Below are positions 42,662 through 50,805 of a stretch of DNA of 53,494 bases, piece after piece. The first letter of the stretch is position 1, and each line of letters starts with the position of its first letter. The stretch is from Myxococcota bacterium (lineage in GTDB: Bacteria > Myxococcota_A > UBA796 > UBA9615 > JAKLKC01), in the NCBI GenBank assembly GCA_023150875.1, contig JAKLKC010000046.1, positions 1-53,494 on the forward strand, written 5' to 3'. A program made the position numbers and the translations under genes. The notes beneath the pieces were generated by a model. The model saw only the letters and a program-made list of their open reading frames with translations, was not told where the DNA came from and did no database searches.

Positions 42662-45109
42662 TCACCCTCCCTGCGCTTCGGGAGGCGGCTCCGGTGGAGG
42701 AGCGGCGGAGGTCGCACCCCCCGGCGGAGCATCGCCTTGGAACTGGGCGAACCAGGCGTCCATCTCGGCGTCGACGCCCGAGGCGATGCCGGCCAGGGCG
42801 TACAGGGCGTCGCGCCTCACCCCCTCCAGGGACGCCCCCAGGGCGACCAGGGCGGCCAGCACGTCCAGCCCCCCGCCGGCCTCCGCCGTCGCCACCTGCC
42901 CGTCGACCTGCGCGCCCAGGGAGTCCAGCACGGCGAGGGCCTCCTCCGTCACCTTTGCCGCCGCGATCCTCACCTCGGACTCGGCCTGTTCCGCCGGCTC
43001 GCCGTCCTCCATCAGCTCCGCGACGGCGTCCCTCACCGTGTCCGCCAGCTCCTGCTCCGCCCCCAGCAGCTCGGTCCGCACCTCCCCCACCAGGGCGGCG
43101 ACCTCCAGGGCGATCCCCTCCACCTCCCCGGGCTCGAAGTCCGACGCGGCCGCCGCCGCCTCCTCCTCCGCCGCCACGGCCTCCTCGTAGGCCAGGTAGG
43201 CCGCCTCCTCCCGGGCTGCCAGCTCCGCCTCCTTCGCCGCCAGGGCGCGCCGCTCGGCGGCCAGGCGAGCCGCCTCCCGCTCGTGGGCGTCCGCCGACTC
43301 CCGGGCCGCGGCGGCCTGGGCGGAGGCCGTCTCGGCGTCCCCGGTCGCCGCCGCCGCCACGTCCTTCGCCCGCGCCGCGCCCTGCTCCGACTCCGCCACC
43401 TCGGCTCCCGTCGCCCCCGCCGCCGCGACCTCGCCCGCCACCTGCCCGAGTCCCCCTCCCCCCAGGGCCGCGCCCACCACCGCCCCGGCGAGGCGCCCCG
43501 CCAGGTCGGCCACGAAGGCGTTGACGGCGTCCACCTGCTCCTGGACCCCGGCCTCGATGGCGTCGGGGAGCCACTCCACATCCACCTTCAGGGCCGCGGG
43601 GGCCTCCGGGGAGGACGCCTTGCCCTCCGCCTCCCCCGCCGCCCGGGCGGCGGTCTCGGCCTGCCCGGCCCCGGTATCCGCCGCCTCCGCTGCCTCCACC
43701 GCGGCTCGCCCCCTCTCCTCCAGCGCCGGCGCCATGCCCGCCCCGGTCTCCGCCGCCGCCCGGGCCGTCGCCGCCTCCTCCTCCAGCGCCGCCGCCCTCC
43801 CCCGCTCCGCCTCGGCGGCGGCCAGGTGACCCGCCTCGGCGGCTCGGGCGATGCGGTCCGCCCTGCGGATCGCCAGCCTCGCCATGTGGACCTGCTCCAG
43901 CTCCTCGATCCCCGGAGGGACGGCGGCGGGGGGTGGCGGAGGGGCCGCCCCCCGGGCGAGGCCGGCGGGCAGCCTCGGACCCGCCGCCGCACGCCCCTCC
44001 AGTCGCGAGGCCAGGGCGCCCACCGCGGGGGAAGGAGGGGAGGGGCGCTGCGCCTCCCGGGACGCGGTCTCCACCGCGCCCATCGTCCCCTTCCCGACGA
44101 AGCTCGCGCCCACCGCGGCCAGGCGCCTCAGGCCCGCCTCGCCCGTCCAGGCCTCCGCGAGCGCCCCCCTCGCGTCGGCTACGACGATGTCCCGCAGGGC
44201 CCCGAGGGTGGCCCACAGCGGCGTCTCGCTGGAGTTCCGGAGGGTCCCGAGGGCAGCGTCGATCTGCCGCTGGCCTCCTCGCTTCGCGTCGGAGGCGATC
44301 CTCTCCGCGAAGGCGCGGAGGTAGCTGCCCCCGGCATCCCTCGCCGTGTCGGCGGCGGCCCGGGCGGCGGCCGCCTCGGTCCAGACCTTCCCCGCGGTCC
44401 ATCCCGCGAGGGCGGCCTCCAGCATCGCCGTCCCGAACTGCGCCCCGTCCGCGGCGGCCTGGGCGACGTACTGGTCCAGGGCGGGGTCCTTCCGCAGCCG
44501 CGCCAGCGCCGCCCGGACCCCGCTGATCTGCAGCCGCAGGCCCGTCACCGCGAGGTCCGCGATCCGGAGGGCCGCCGCCACGATGGGGAGGACGACGTTC
44601 AGGACCGCGCAGAAGCCCGAGATCGCCGCCGCCGCCGCCATGACGGCGGGGACGGGGATCAGGCGGGCGAGCTTCGCGACCCAGCCCACCACCGTCGCCA
44701 CCAGCCCGGCGACGTCCACCACGTCGCACACGGTGTCCAGGGTCTCGTGGACCTGGTCCAGGCGGGCCAGGACCTCGCCCCCCAGTCCGGGTCCCCGCGC
44801 CTCGCGGAGCTCCTGGAGCCTCTCGCCCGAGACGAGGAGGTCCGCGAGGTCCCCCGCCAGGTACACGACGGGGGGCTCCACCCCGCCCTCGCCGGACGCC
44901 TCGAAGACGTGGGCGTCCCCCTGCGCCATCTCGCTGATCTCGGTGAGCATGTCCGCCCCGAAGTCCATGGGCGCCAGGGCCCCCATGGCCTCCCGCCTGG
45001 CCTGGGCGCGGACGTAGGCGTCGTAGTCGGCCTGGAACGAGAACTCCGGGACCTCCTGGGGCTCCACCAGGGGAGCGACCCGGGACTCGGCGGCGGCGAG
45101 GTGGCTCAC
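42662..45109 (-). CDS. Large Ala-rich helical/coiled-coil protein of unknown function
   Basis: 815 residues from a GTG at 45109, chosen because GGGAGGG lies 8 bases upstream; a GTG at 45130 lacks one. The protein is about one-third Ala. It has an amphipathic N-terminal 100 residues, a hydrophobic stretch at about 125-190 (VAGLVATVVGWVAKLARLIP onward), a Pro linker, and then long heptad-like helices rich in A-E-R (about 400-740) interrupted by a Gly-rich hydrophobic piece (GAVVGAALGGGGLGQVAGEV). It ends in a Pro-rich tail. This recalls tape-measure or toxin-delivery proteins, but no contractile-injection genes are near. An 18-bp palindrome lies about 95 bp upstream. Confidence 0.65.
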   Translation of the reverse strand: MSHLAAAESRVAPLVEPQEVPEFSFQADYDAYVRAQARREAMGALAPMDFGADMLTEISEMAQGDAHVFEASGEGGVEPPVVYLAGDLADLLVSGERLQELREARGPGLGGEVLARLDQVHETLDTVCDVVDVAGLVATVVGWVAKLARLIPVPAVMAAAAAISGFCAVLNVVLPIVAAALRIADLAVTGLRLQISGVRAALARLRKDPALDQYVAQAAADGAQFGTAMLEAALAGWTAGKVWTEAAAARAAADTARDAGGSYLRAFAERIASDAKRGGQRQIDAALGTLRNSSETPLWATLGALRDIVVADARGALAEAWTGEAGLRRLAAVGASFVGKGTMGAVETASREAQRPSPPSPAVGALASRLEGRAAAGPRLPAGLARGAAPPPPPAAVPPGIEELEQVHMARLAIRRADRIARAAEAGHLAAAEAERGRAAALEEEAATARAAAETGAGMAPALEERGRAAVEAAEAADTGAGQAETAARAAGEAEGKASSPEAPAALKVDVEWLPDAIEAGVQEQVDAVNAFVADLAGRLAGAVVGAALGGGGLGQVAGEVAAAGATGAEVAESEQGAARAKDVAAAATGDAETASAQAAAARESADAHEREAARLAAERRALAAKEAELAAREEAAYLAYEEAVAAEEEAAAAASDFEPGEVEGIALEVAALVGEVRTELLGAEQELADTVRDAVAELMEDGEPAEQAESEVRIAAAKVTEEALAVLDSLGAQVDGQVATAEAGGGLDVLAALVALGASLEGVRRDALYALAGIASGVDAEMDAWFAQFQGDAPPGGATSAAPPPEPPPEAQGG

Positions 45110-45201
45110 GATCCGGCCCTCCCGCCCCACGGCCGCACGCGCGACGCCGCGGGACGGGTTGGAGCATGGCGCGCCGCGGCGCCCCGATCCGCCTCCGACC
45201 C

Positions 45202-45219
45202 TTACGTAACGTTACGTAA
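45202..45219. promoter_or_regulatory. 18-bp perfect AT-rich palindrome (operator-like)
   Basis: TTACGTAACGTTACGTAA is its own reverse complement and is built from two TTACGTAA half-palindromes joined by CG. In DNA this GC-rich an 18-bp AT-rich palindrome stands out. It lies 93-110 bp upstream of the start of the Ala-rich protein gene and 60 bp past the crcB stop, so it most likely controls the former. Confidence 0.55.
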
Positions 45220-45278
45220 TGGACGGGAGGAGGCCGCGCCCGGGGCCTGGCACGCGCCTTGCCCGCCGAGCGGCCTCC

Positions 45279-45677
45279 TCACCCCCTCGCCCCCAGCCCC
45301 GCCCCCACCGCCAGCCCCAGCAGGCCGGCCAGCAGCCCCAGCCCCACGGTGGCGACCAGGTTCGCGACGGCGATCCGCCCCTGCCCCGCGTGGATCAGCA
45401 GCATCGTCTGCTCGTTGAACGTGGAGTAGGTGGTGAAGCCCCCCAGCAGGCCGGTGGCGATGCCGAGGCGCAGGGTGGGAGAGATCCCGGCGCGGTCCGA
45501 CGTGACCTCGACGATCAGGGCCAGGAGGAAGCAGCCGAGCACGTTCACCGCCAGGGTGCCCAGGGGCAGGAGGCCGGGCCGGGCCTTCTCGACCCACCCC
45601 GCGACCAGCCAGCGCGCCACGCTGCCGAGCCCACCGCCGAGGGCGACGGCCGCGAGCTTGTCCCACGAGTGATCCAC
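45279..45677 (-). CDS. crcB: Fluoride ion channel CrcB/Fluc
   Basis: 132 residues; GTG after GGGAGG. Four hydrophobic spans with the family motifs GGGLGSVARW (about 14-23), GTLAVNVLGCFLLAL with the conserved Asn, and GLLGGFTTYSTFNEQ (about 76-90). It exports toxic fluoride as a dual-topology dimer, so a single gene suffices. The leader upstream is too short to hold a visible fluoride riboswitch. It is divergent from the oxidoreductase gene; a perfect TATAAT (45706-45711, plus strand) lies between them. Confidence 0.95.
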   Translation of the reverse strand: MDHSWDKLAAVALGGGLGSVARWLVAGWVEKARPGLLPLGTLAVNVLGCFLLALIVEVTSDRAGISPTLRLGIATGLLGGFTTYSTFNEQTMLLIHAGQGRIAVANLVATVGLGLLAGLLGLAVGAGLGARG

Positions 45678-45754
45678 CGCGTGCCTCCCTGCGCCGGGCG
45701 GGCAGTATAATCCCCGCGCCGCCCGGACGGGCGAGGCGGCGGAGAGGATCGCGT

Positions 45755-48055
45755 GTGACCGGGACGACCGGAGGGACGAGGGGATCCGCCGCCGGGGAGG
45801 GAGGCGATCTCGCCCTGGTCCGCCTGGGCCCGCCTCCGCCCCGCCGCCGCCTGCTCGCGGGACCGATCCCCTTCGGCCTCGGGGTCACCAAGCCCCACCA
45901 CCTGCTGTCGATGCTCCGGATCGCCTGGGAGAACCGGAGCGCGCTGGGGTTCGCCTATCGGGTGCTGACCCGGGGCACCTGCGACGGCTGCGCCCTCGGC
46001 ACCATCGGCGTGCGGGACTGGACCCTGAGGCCGTGGCAGGTCCACCTGTGCACCGTCCGGCTGGAGCTGCTGCGCCTGAACACCATGGGGCCGATCCGGG
46101 ACTTCGAGGCCCTCCTCGCCGATCCCGGGTCGCTGGACCGCCTGACCTCGACGCAGCTCCGGGACCTCGGCCGCCTGCCCTACCCGATGCGGCGGCGCGG
46201 GGGGGAGAGGGGCTTCGCCCGGGTCGCGTGGGAGGACTTCTTCGCCGAGGCGGGGGCACGGATCGCCTCCCTGTCGCATCCGGACCGCTTCGCCCTGTTC
46301 ACGACGTCTCGGGGGATCACCAACGAGACGTATTACGTGGCGGGCAAGCTGGCGCGGCTCCTGGGCACCAACAACGTCGACAACTCCGCGCGCCTCTGTC
46401 ACAGCCCGAGCACGGCGGCCATGAAGGATACCGTGGGGGTGGCGGCGACGACGTGCAGCTACCGGGACTGGTACGAGGCGGACCTGGTGGTCTTCTTCGG
46501 TTCCAACCCCGCCAACGACCAGCCGGTGTCCATCAAGTACCTGCACGAGGCCCGGCGCAGGGGGACGCGGGTGGTGACGGTGAACACCTACCGCGAGCCC
46601 GGAATGGACCGCTACTGGGTGCCCTCCACGCCCGAGAGCGCGGTGTTCGGCACCCGAGTCAGCGACGACTTCTTCCTGGTCCACACCGGCGGCGACCTGG
46701 CGTTCCTGGACGCGACCCTGAAGGTCCTGCTGGAGGCGGGTGCCGTGGACCGGGACTTCGTCCGGGCCCACGTGGAGGGCTTCGAGGCCTTCGAGGCGGT
46801 GATCGGGGCGATGCCGATGGAGGGGCTGCTGGCCCTCTCGGGGGCTTCCCGGGAGGACGTGGAGGCGTTCGCGGCGATCCTGGCCTCGGCGCGGAGGGGG
46901 GTGCTGGTGTGGTCCATGGGGATCACCCAGCACGCCCACGGATCCGACACGGTCCGCGCCATCGCCGACCTCGCCCTGATCCGGGGCTGGGTGGGGAGGC
47001 CCGGGTGCGGGCTGATGCCGATCCGTGGGCACTCGGGGGTGCAGGGGGGAGCCGAGATGGGGGCCTACGCCACGGCCTTCCCCGGGGGGATCGGGGTGAC
47101 GCCGGAGAGCGCGTCTGCCCTGTCGGCCCAGTGGGGCTTCCCGGTCCCGGACCGGCCGGGCCTGGCGACGACGGCGATGATCGACGCCGCCCTGGGGGGG
47201 GAGCTGGACGTCTTCCACGTCGTGGGCGGGAACTTCCTGGAGACCCTGCCCCAGCCGGCGAGGGTGGAGGCGGCCCTGGCCCGGGTGCCGGTGCGGATCC
47301 ACCAGGACATCGTGCTGACGAAGCAGATGCTGGTGCCCGCCCGGGAGACGACGTGGATCCTGCCCGCCCGCACCCGCTACGAGCAGCGGGGGGGAGGCAC
47401 GGAGACGACGACGGAGCGGCGGGTGGTGCTGTCGCCGGAGGTCCCGGGCCACGACGTCGGCGAGGCGATGACGGAGTGGGAGATCCTGATGCGCCTCGGC
47501 GAGGCGGCGCGCCCGGACCTGCGGGAACGCATCCACTTCGAGGACGGGGCGGCGATCCGCGCCGAGATCGCCCGGGTGATCCCCGACTACGCCCCCATCG
47601 CCGGGCTGAGGGCGCCGGGGGACCAGTTCCAGTGGGGAGGGCCCCACCTGTGCCCGGCCGGGCGCTTCCCCTTGCCCGGGGGCAAGGCGCGCCTTCGGCC
47701 GGTGGCGCCACCGGAGCTGTCCCTGGGGGAGGGCGAGCTGCGCCTCTCCACCCGCCGGGGCAAGCAGTTCAACAGCATGGTCCAGGGCGAGGTGGACCCC
47801 CTGACGGGAGCGCGCCGGGCGGACGTGCTGATCTCCGCCCTGGACGCCGCCCGCCACGGCCTCGGGGACGGCGATCCGGTGCTGCTGCGCTCGGCCCACG
47901 GGGAGTTCCGGGGGCGGACCCGCCTGGCCCCAATCCGCCCCGGGAACGTGCAGGGCCACTGGCCGGAGGTCAACGTGCTCCTGCCCCCGGACCGGGTGGA
48001 CCCCGGGGGCGGAGTGCCGGACTACAACGCGGTGGTGCGGCTGGAGCGGGGGTGA
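45755..48055 (+). CDS. Molybdopterin oxidoreductase alpha subunit (FdhF/YdeP-like)
   Basis: 766 residues; GTG start with GGAGAGG upstream. Opening region RGTCDGCALGTIGVRDW resembles the CxxCALG block of YdeP-type proteins. The Mo/W-bis-MGD region follows: TSRGITNETYYVAGKLAR, then ARLCHSPSTAAMKDTVG, where Cys replaces the selenocysteine of formate dehydrogenase H, and VVFFGSNPANDQP. The C-terminal dinucleotide-binding domain has STRRGKQFNSMV and DGDPVLLRSAHGEFRG. It is a cytoplasmic oxidoreductase without a Tat signal; the substrate may be formate or another small molecule. No electron-transfer partner is adjacent. A fragment of a second copy lies 3.3 kb downstream. Confidence 0.9.
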   Translation: MTGTTGGTRGSAAGEGGDLALVRLGPPPPRRRLLAGPIPFGLGVTKPHHLLSMLRIAWENRSALGFAYRVLTRGTCDGCALGTIGVRDWTLRPWQVHLCTVRLELLRLNTMGPIRDFEALLADPGSLDRLTSTQLRDLGRLPYPMRRRGGERGFARVAWEDFFAEAGARIASLSHPDRFALFTTSRGITNETYYVAGKLARLLGTNNVDNSARLCHSPSTAAMKDTVGVAATTCSYRDWYEADLVVFFGSNPANDQPVSIKYLHEARRRGTRVVTVNTYREPGMDRYWVPSTPESAVFGTRVSDDFFLVHTGGDLAFLDATLKVLLEAGAVDRDFVRAHVEGFEAFEAVIGAMPMEGLLALSGASREDVEAFAAILASARRGVLVWSMGITQHAHGSDTVRAIADLALIRGWVGRPGCGLMPIRGHSGVQGGAEMGAYATAFPGGIGVTPESASALSAQWGFPVPDRPGLATTAMIDAALGGELDVFHVVGGNFLETLPQPARVEAALARVPVRIHQDIVLTKQMLVPARETTWILPARTRYEQRGGGTETTTERRVVLSPEVPGHDVGEAMTEWEILMRLGEAARPDLRERIHFEDGAAIRAEIARVIPDYAPIAGLRAPGDQFQWGGPHLCPAGRFPLPGGKARLRPVAPPELSLGEGELRLSTRRGKQFNSMVQGEVDPLTGARRADVLISALDAARHGLGDGDPVLLRSAHGEFRGRTRLAPIRPGNVQGHWPEVNVLLPPDRVDPGGGVPDYNAVVRLERG

Positions 48056-48061
48056 GGGGGA

Positions 48062-48114
48062 GGTCAAGGGAGCGCCCGCCGGGCCGATGAGGGAGGGGGG
48101 TCTTCGCCGGGGCG
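48062..48114 (+). repeat. 53-bp perfect direct repeat, left copy
   Basis: Identical base for base to 49315-49367. It starts GGTCAAGGGAGCGCCC and ends TTCGCCGGGGCG, directly after the oxidoreductase stop. A looser match extends upstream into the end of the gene. With its twin it brackets the toxin-antitoxin pair and the gene relic. Confidence 0.95.
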
Positions 48115-48257
48115 TGCCTCGCCGTGTGCCCTGGTGGCGGTACCCACCGCCGACTTCGGTCACGCATCGATCCCGCGGCTCGTGGACGGAGCGTTCACCG
48201 GGGCGACTTCTCGGCGAGACGTGCCGGGGACGGGGTGGCGCGGCGTGTGCCTCGGGC

Positions 48258-48280
48258 TATAATAATTCCCTACATAGGGA
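48258..48280 (+). promoter_or_regulatory. Promoter -10 and overlapping operator of the toxin-antitoxin operon
   Basis: A perfect TATAAT (48258-48263) is followed 3 bp later by the inverted repeat TCCCTA-CA-TAGGGA (48267-48280), which would cover the transcription start. The right arm also supplies the AGGGAG ribosome-binding site of the antitoxin ATG at 48287. No good -35 is seen. The layout fits autorepression by the antitoxin. Confidence 0.65.
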
Positions 48281-48286
48281 GTCGTT

Positions 48287-48829
48287 ATGCACGCCCTGAC
48301 CGCTACGGAGGTCGCCGCCCTGACCGGGCTCGACGAGAAGGCCGTCCGCAAGGACGTGGAGCAGGGGGTGGTCGCCACCGGCCGTCCGCCCCGTTTCGCC
48401 GAGGACACGCTCGTCTACTTCTATGCGCGGGCAGCCTTCGCGCTGCACCTTGCCACGGAGGACCGGAAGCGTCTCTTCGCCCTCATCTCCGCGGCCCTCG
48501 ACCGCCGGGATCCTCGGCTGGAGCTCGGCCGTGGATGGGTGCTGGACCTCGCCGCCCTCGAGTCCGACCTGAGGGCGCGGATTGCGGCCTTCGATGCCTG
48601 GAAGGGCGGGCTGGTCGTCTCCGAGGACATCCTCGGCGGAGAGCCGGTGTTCGCCGGTTCCCGGCTCGCCGTCCGGCACGTCGGCGACATGCTCCTTCGA
48701 GGCGCCGACCCGGAGGAGATCCAGGAGGACTACCCCTACCTGAGGGCGCAGGATCTCGAGTTCGCCCGGTTGTACGCGACCGCCTACCCCCGCATCGGGC
48801 GTCCCCGTGGTCAAGCTGCTGCTGGATGA
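48287..48829 (+). CDS. DUF433-domain antitoxin with N-terminal HTH
   Basis: 180 residues. The first 35 (ALTATEVAALTGLDEKAVRK) look like a helix-turn-helix, then a helical middle. The C-terminal DUF433 domain (about 105-170) has VVSEDILGGEPVFAGSRLAV, VRHVGDMLLRGADPEEIQ and DYPYLRAQDLEFARLY, the classic G-x-P-x-F-x-G-T/S-R-x-x-V pattern. DUF433 proteins are antitoxins for PIN-like toxins of the DUF5615 group and bind their own promoter. The stop overlaps the toxin gene by 23 bp. Confidence 0.9.
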   Translation: MHALTATEVAALTGLDEKAVRKDVEQGVVATGRPPRFAEDTLVYFYARAAFALHLATEDRKRLFALISAALDRRDPRLELGRGWVLDLAALESDLRARIAAFDAWKGGLVVSEDILGGEPVFAGSRLAVRHVGDMLLRGADPEEIQEDYPYLRAQDLEFARLYATAYPRIGRPRGQAAAG

Positions 48830-49184
48830 GAACCTCTCGCCTGCGGTCGGCCTCAGCCTACGGATGGACGGCCACGATGTCGTGCACGTGCGCGAGCGCG
48901 GTCTCCTCGGCGTGTCCGATCACGAAGTCCTGGAGCGTGCGTTCCGAGAGGAGCGGGTCCTCGTCACAGCCAATGTCGCCGACTTCCGCAAGCTGGCGGC
49001 GGCCCGGGAGGTCCATGCAGGGGTCGCGGTCCTGGAGAACGGGGGGCTCCGGCGCGACGAGCAACTCGAAGTCCTGCGTCGCGTGCTCGAACGGCTCGGT
49101 GGGCAACCGGACATGGTCAACCGGCTGCTGATCGTCCGTCTCGATGGAAGCCTGGTGCTGCGGGAGGTACCGGAGCCCACGTAA
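48807..49184 (+). CDS. DUF5615 PIN-like toxin
   Basis: 125 residues; GTG start inside the antitoxin frame. Begins VKLLLDENLSPAVGLSLRMD, the family hallmark with the first PIN Asp. Further acidic residues sit in GVSDHEVLERAFREERVLVT and TANVADFRKLAAAREVHAG. PIN-like toxins of this kind are expected to be Mg-dependent RNases neutralised by the DUF433 partner. The C-terminal part is shifted toward more charged residues. A complete, intact pair. Confidence 0.9.
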   Translation: MVKLLLDENLSPAVGLSLRMDGHDVVHVRERGLLGVSDHEVLERAFREERVLVTANVADFRKLAAAREVHAGVAVLENGGLRRDEQLEVLRRVLERLGGQPDMVNRLLIVRLDGSLVLREVPEPT

Positions 49185-49222
49185 GGAAGCGGTCCGTCGT
49201 CATCCCAGGCGCCCCAATTGCT

Positions 49223-49314
49223 CGGCCTGGGGTCACCGAGCCCTACCACCTCCTGTCGATGCTCCGGATCGCCTGGGAGGACCGGGGCGAGCCGGTGGGG
49301 CGGGGGTGGGGGCC
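49223..49314 (+). pseudogene. Relic of a second molybdopterin oxidoreductase gene
   Basis: Bases 49223-49289 match 45874-45941 inside the intact oxidoreductase gene, including a 27-base exact run (CTGTCGATGCTCCGGATCGC and on), with a 1-base deletion that shifts the frame. From about 49295 the sequence instead resembles the last codons of the gene (CGGGGGTG near 48047) and runs into the right copy of the 53-bp repeat. So a near-complete second copy once stood here and lost roughly 2.1 kb inside. Confidence 0.8.
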
Positions 49315-49367
49315 GGTCAAGGGAGCGCCCGCCGGGCCGATGAGGGAGGGGGGTCTTCGCCGGGGCG
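49315..49367 (+). repeat. 53-bp perfect direct repeat, right copy
   Basis: Exact duplicate of 48062-48114, ending 4 bases before the ATG of the next gene. In both places it follows the end (or the relic end) of the oxidoreductase gene, so it marks the 3' flank of a tandem duplication rather than a transposon end. Confidence 0.95.
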
Positions 49368-49371
49368 CGCC

Positions 49372-50733
49372 ATGTCCGCGGACGTCGATCTCCTCGCCTG
49401 GGTCCTGCCCGCCGCCGACCGGCCCGAGATGGCGGAGGTGCGCCGGGAGGCGCGCTTCGAGGGGGCGGACGCCGCCACGGGGCTCCGGACCCTGGAGACC
49501 GACGGCGAGACCCTGGTGGTGTGGTCCCCCCGCGCCCGTCCCCCGGAGGGCGTGGGCCGCCTGACCCTGTGGTGGGCGCCGGACCTGGGGGTGTCGGGGG
49601 CGGCGGAGGTGGTGGAGGCATCCCCCGACGAAGCGCCCGGGGGAGGCCCCCGGTGGCGGGCCCGCCTGCGCCCCCTGGACCGGGCCGGCGATCTGGCGGC
49701 CTCCCTGCGGCGGGCGATAGACCAGGCGTCGGTGGCGCGGGTGGTGTCGGACGAACCCCTCCCCGCGGCGGCGGCGGCGGCCCAGCTCGCGGCCCTCTGC
49801 TCCCGGGCGGCGGCGGGCGACGTCCCCGATGGCCCCTTGGACCCTGCCGCGGCCTGGGACCGGATCCAGGCCCTCCCCGACGGGGTGCGGGCGGCCCTGG
49901 CGAGCTGGTCGCCGGTGGACGGCACCACCCACCGCCCCTGCGCCGACGACGCCGTCCTGCTGGCGGCCCTGTGGGCGCTGGTGGAAGAGGGGCGGGAGCG
50001 GGTGCGGCGCGAGCACCCCGACGCCCCGGGGGACGAGGTGGAGTCCCTGCTGCTCACGGCCCAGGACCTCTTCAGCGACGCCGCGGCCCGGCGGGCCATC
50101 GCCACGGGGGACAGCGGCGCGGAGAAGGCGGCCTTCGCCGCGGCCCGGACCCTCTTCCTCGAGAGCGCCCTGGCCCTGCGGGCGGCCTGGAGCGCCCGGG
50201 CCCCGGAGCGGGCGGCCCAGGTCTTCCCCGCCCTTCGGGACGCGGCGAGCTACGCCCGAGCGGACGAGGCCGGCCCCACCCGCTACGCGGCGGGGGCCTT
50301 CGTGAAGCCCGATCCCCGAGCCTGGCGGGCGAGGGTGTGGGCGGCGGCGGCGGGCAGGCCCGGCCTGGCGCGGCGCGTTCTGGGGAGCCTGGGGGCGACG
50401 GCGGCCCTGGGGGCCCTCGGCGCGGCCCTCCTCTACGGCGAGACCCTGGACGGCCGCCTCCACCCCGCGTCGGCGCCGATCCCCCCGGAGGAGCTGGCGG
50501 CGGTGTCCTCGGTGCTGTCGCGGGCGGAGCGCAGCGACGGCGGGCGCGGCCCCCTGGTCATCGCCACCGCCGGCCCCGCGTGGACCTCCATGACCACCGA
50601 GCGCCGCCTCCGGGAAGCCCGCCGCATCGGCGCCGCCCTCGGCCGCACGGGCGTCTCCAGCGCCTACGTCTACGACGAGGCCGGGAAGCTCCTGGTCACG
50701 TTTGGAGGCAACGGCCCGCGCCTGGTGAGGTGA
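49372..50733 (+). CDS. Protein of unknown function with C-terminal TM segment
   Basis: 453 residues from the ATG at 49372; no ribosome-binding site. The N-terminal 110 residues are beta-rich (ETLVVWSPRARPPEGVG, RLTLWWAPDLGVSG), followed by a long Ala-rich helical part. One hydrophobic span lies at about 343-362 (LGSLGATAALGALGAALLYG). The last 70 residues look like a small alpha/beta domain ending ASAYVYDEAGKLLVTFGGN-like text (SSAYVYDEAGKLLVTFGG). No known domain was recognised. It stands 72 bp upstream of the NACHT gene on the same strand, so it may be its partner, but that is inference. Confidence 0.65.
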   Translation: MSADVDLLAWVLPAADRPEMAEVRREARFEGADAATGLRTLETDGETLVVWSPRARPPEGVGRLTLWWAPDLGVSGAAEVVEASPDEAPGGGPRWRARLRPLDRAGDLAASLRRAIDQASVARVVSDEPLPAAAAAAQLAALCSRAAAGDVPDGPLDPAAAWDRIQALPDGVRAALASWSPVDGTTHRPCADDAVLLAALWALVEEGRERVRREHPDAPGDEVESLLLTAQDLFSDAAARRAIATGDSGAEKAAFAAARTLFLESALALRAAWSARAPERAAQVFPALRDAASYARADEAGPTRYAAGAFVKPDPRAWRARVWAAAAGRPGLARRVLGSLGATAALGALGAALLYGETLDGRLHPASAPIPPEELAAVSSVLSRAERSDGGRGPLVIATAGPAWTSMTTERRLREARRIGAALGRTGVSSAYVYDEAGKLLVTFGGNGPRLVR

Positions 50734-50791
50734 GATCGGGGGCGCCTTGGGCGGTGGGCTGCCGGCCTCCCCCGGCCCTCCTCCTCTCTGC

Positions 50792-50797
50792 TACAGT
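50792..50797 (+). promoter_or_regulatory. Possible -10 box of the NACHT gene
   Basis: TACAGT lies 8 bases before the ATG at 50806, with no ribosome-binding site between. No clear -35 is present. The spacing repeats that of two other genes here (6894 and 40619) and suggests a leaderless transcript. Confidence 0.35.
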
Positions 50798-50805
50798 CGC
50801 GGGTC

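Noticed and set aside
45706-45711. Perfect TATAAT as promoter of the oxidoreductase gene
   Set aside because: No -35 box at 16-18 bp, and the site also reads TATACT on the other strand toward crcB. Direction cannot be assigned, so it is only mentioned under crcB.
45678-45754. Fluoride riboswitch ahead of crcB
   Set aside because: The crcB leader is short and lacks the conserved GGxGAUGG-type start and pseudoknot of the crcB motif.
48062-49367. The toxin-antitoxin segment as a transposon flanked by 53-bp repeats
   Set aside because: No transposase and no inverted ends; the repeats continue the 3' flank of the duplicated oxidoreductase gene, so tandem duplication explains them better.
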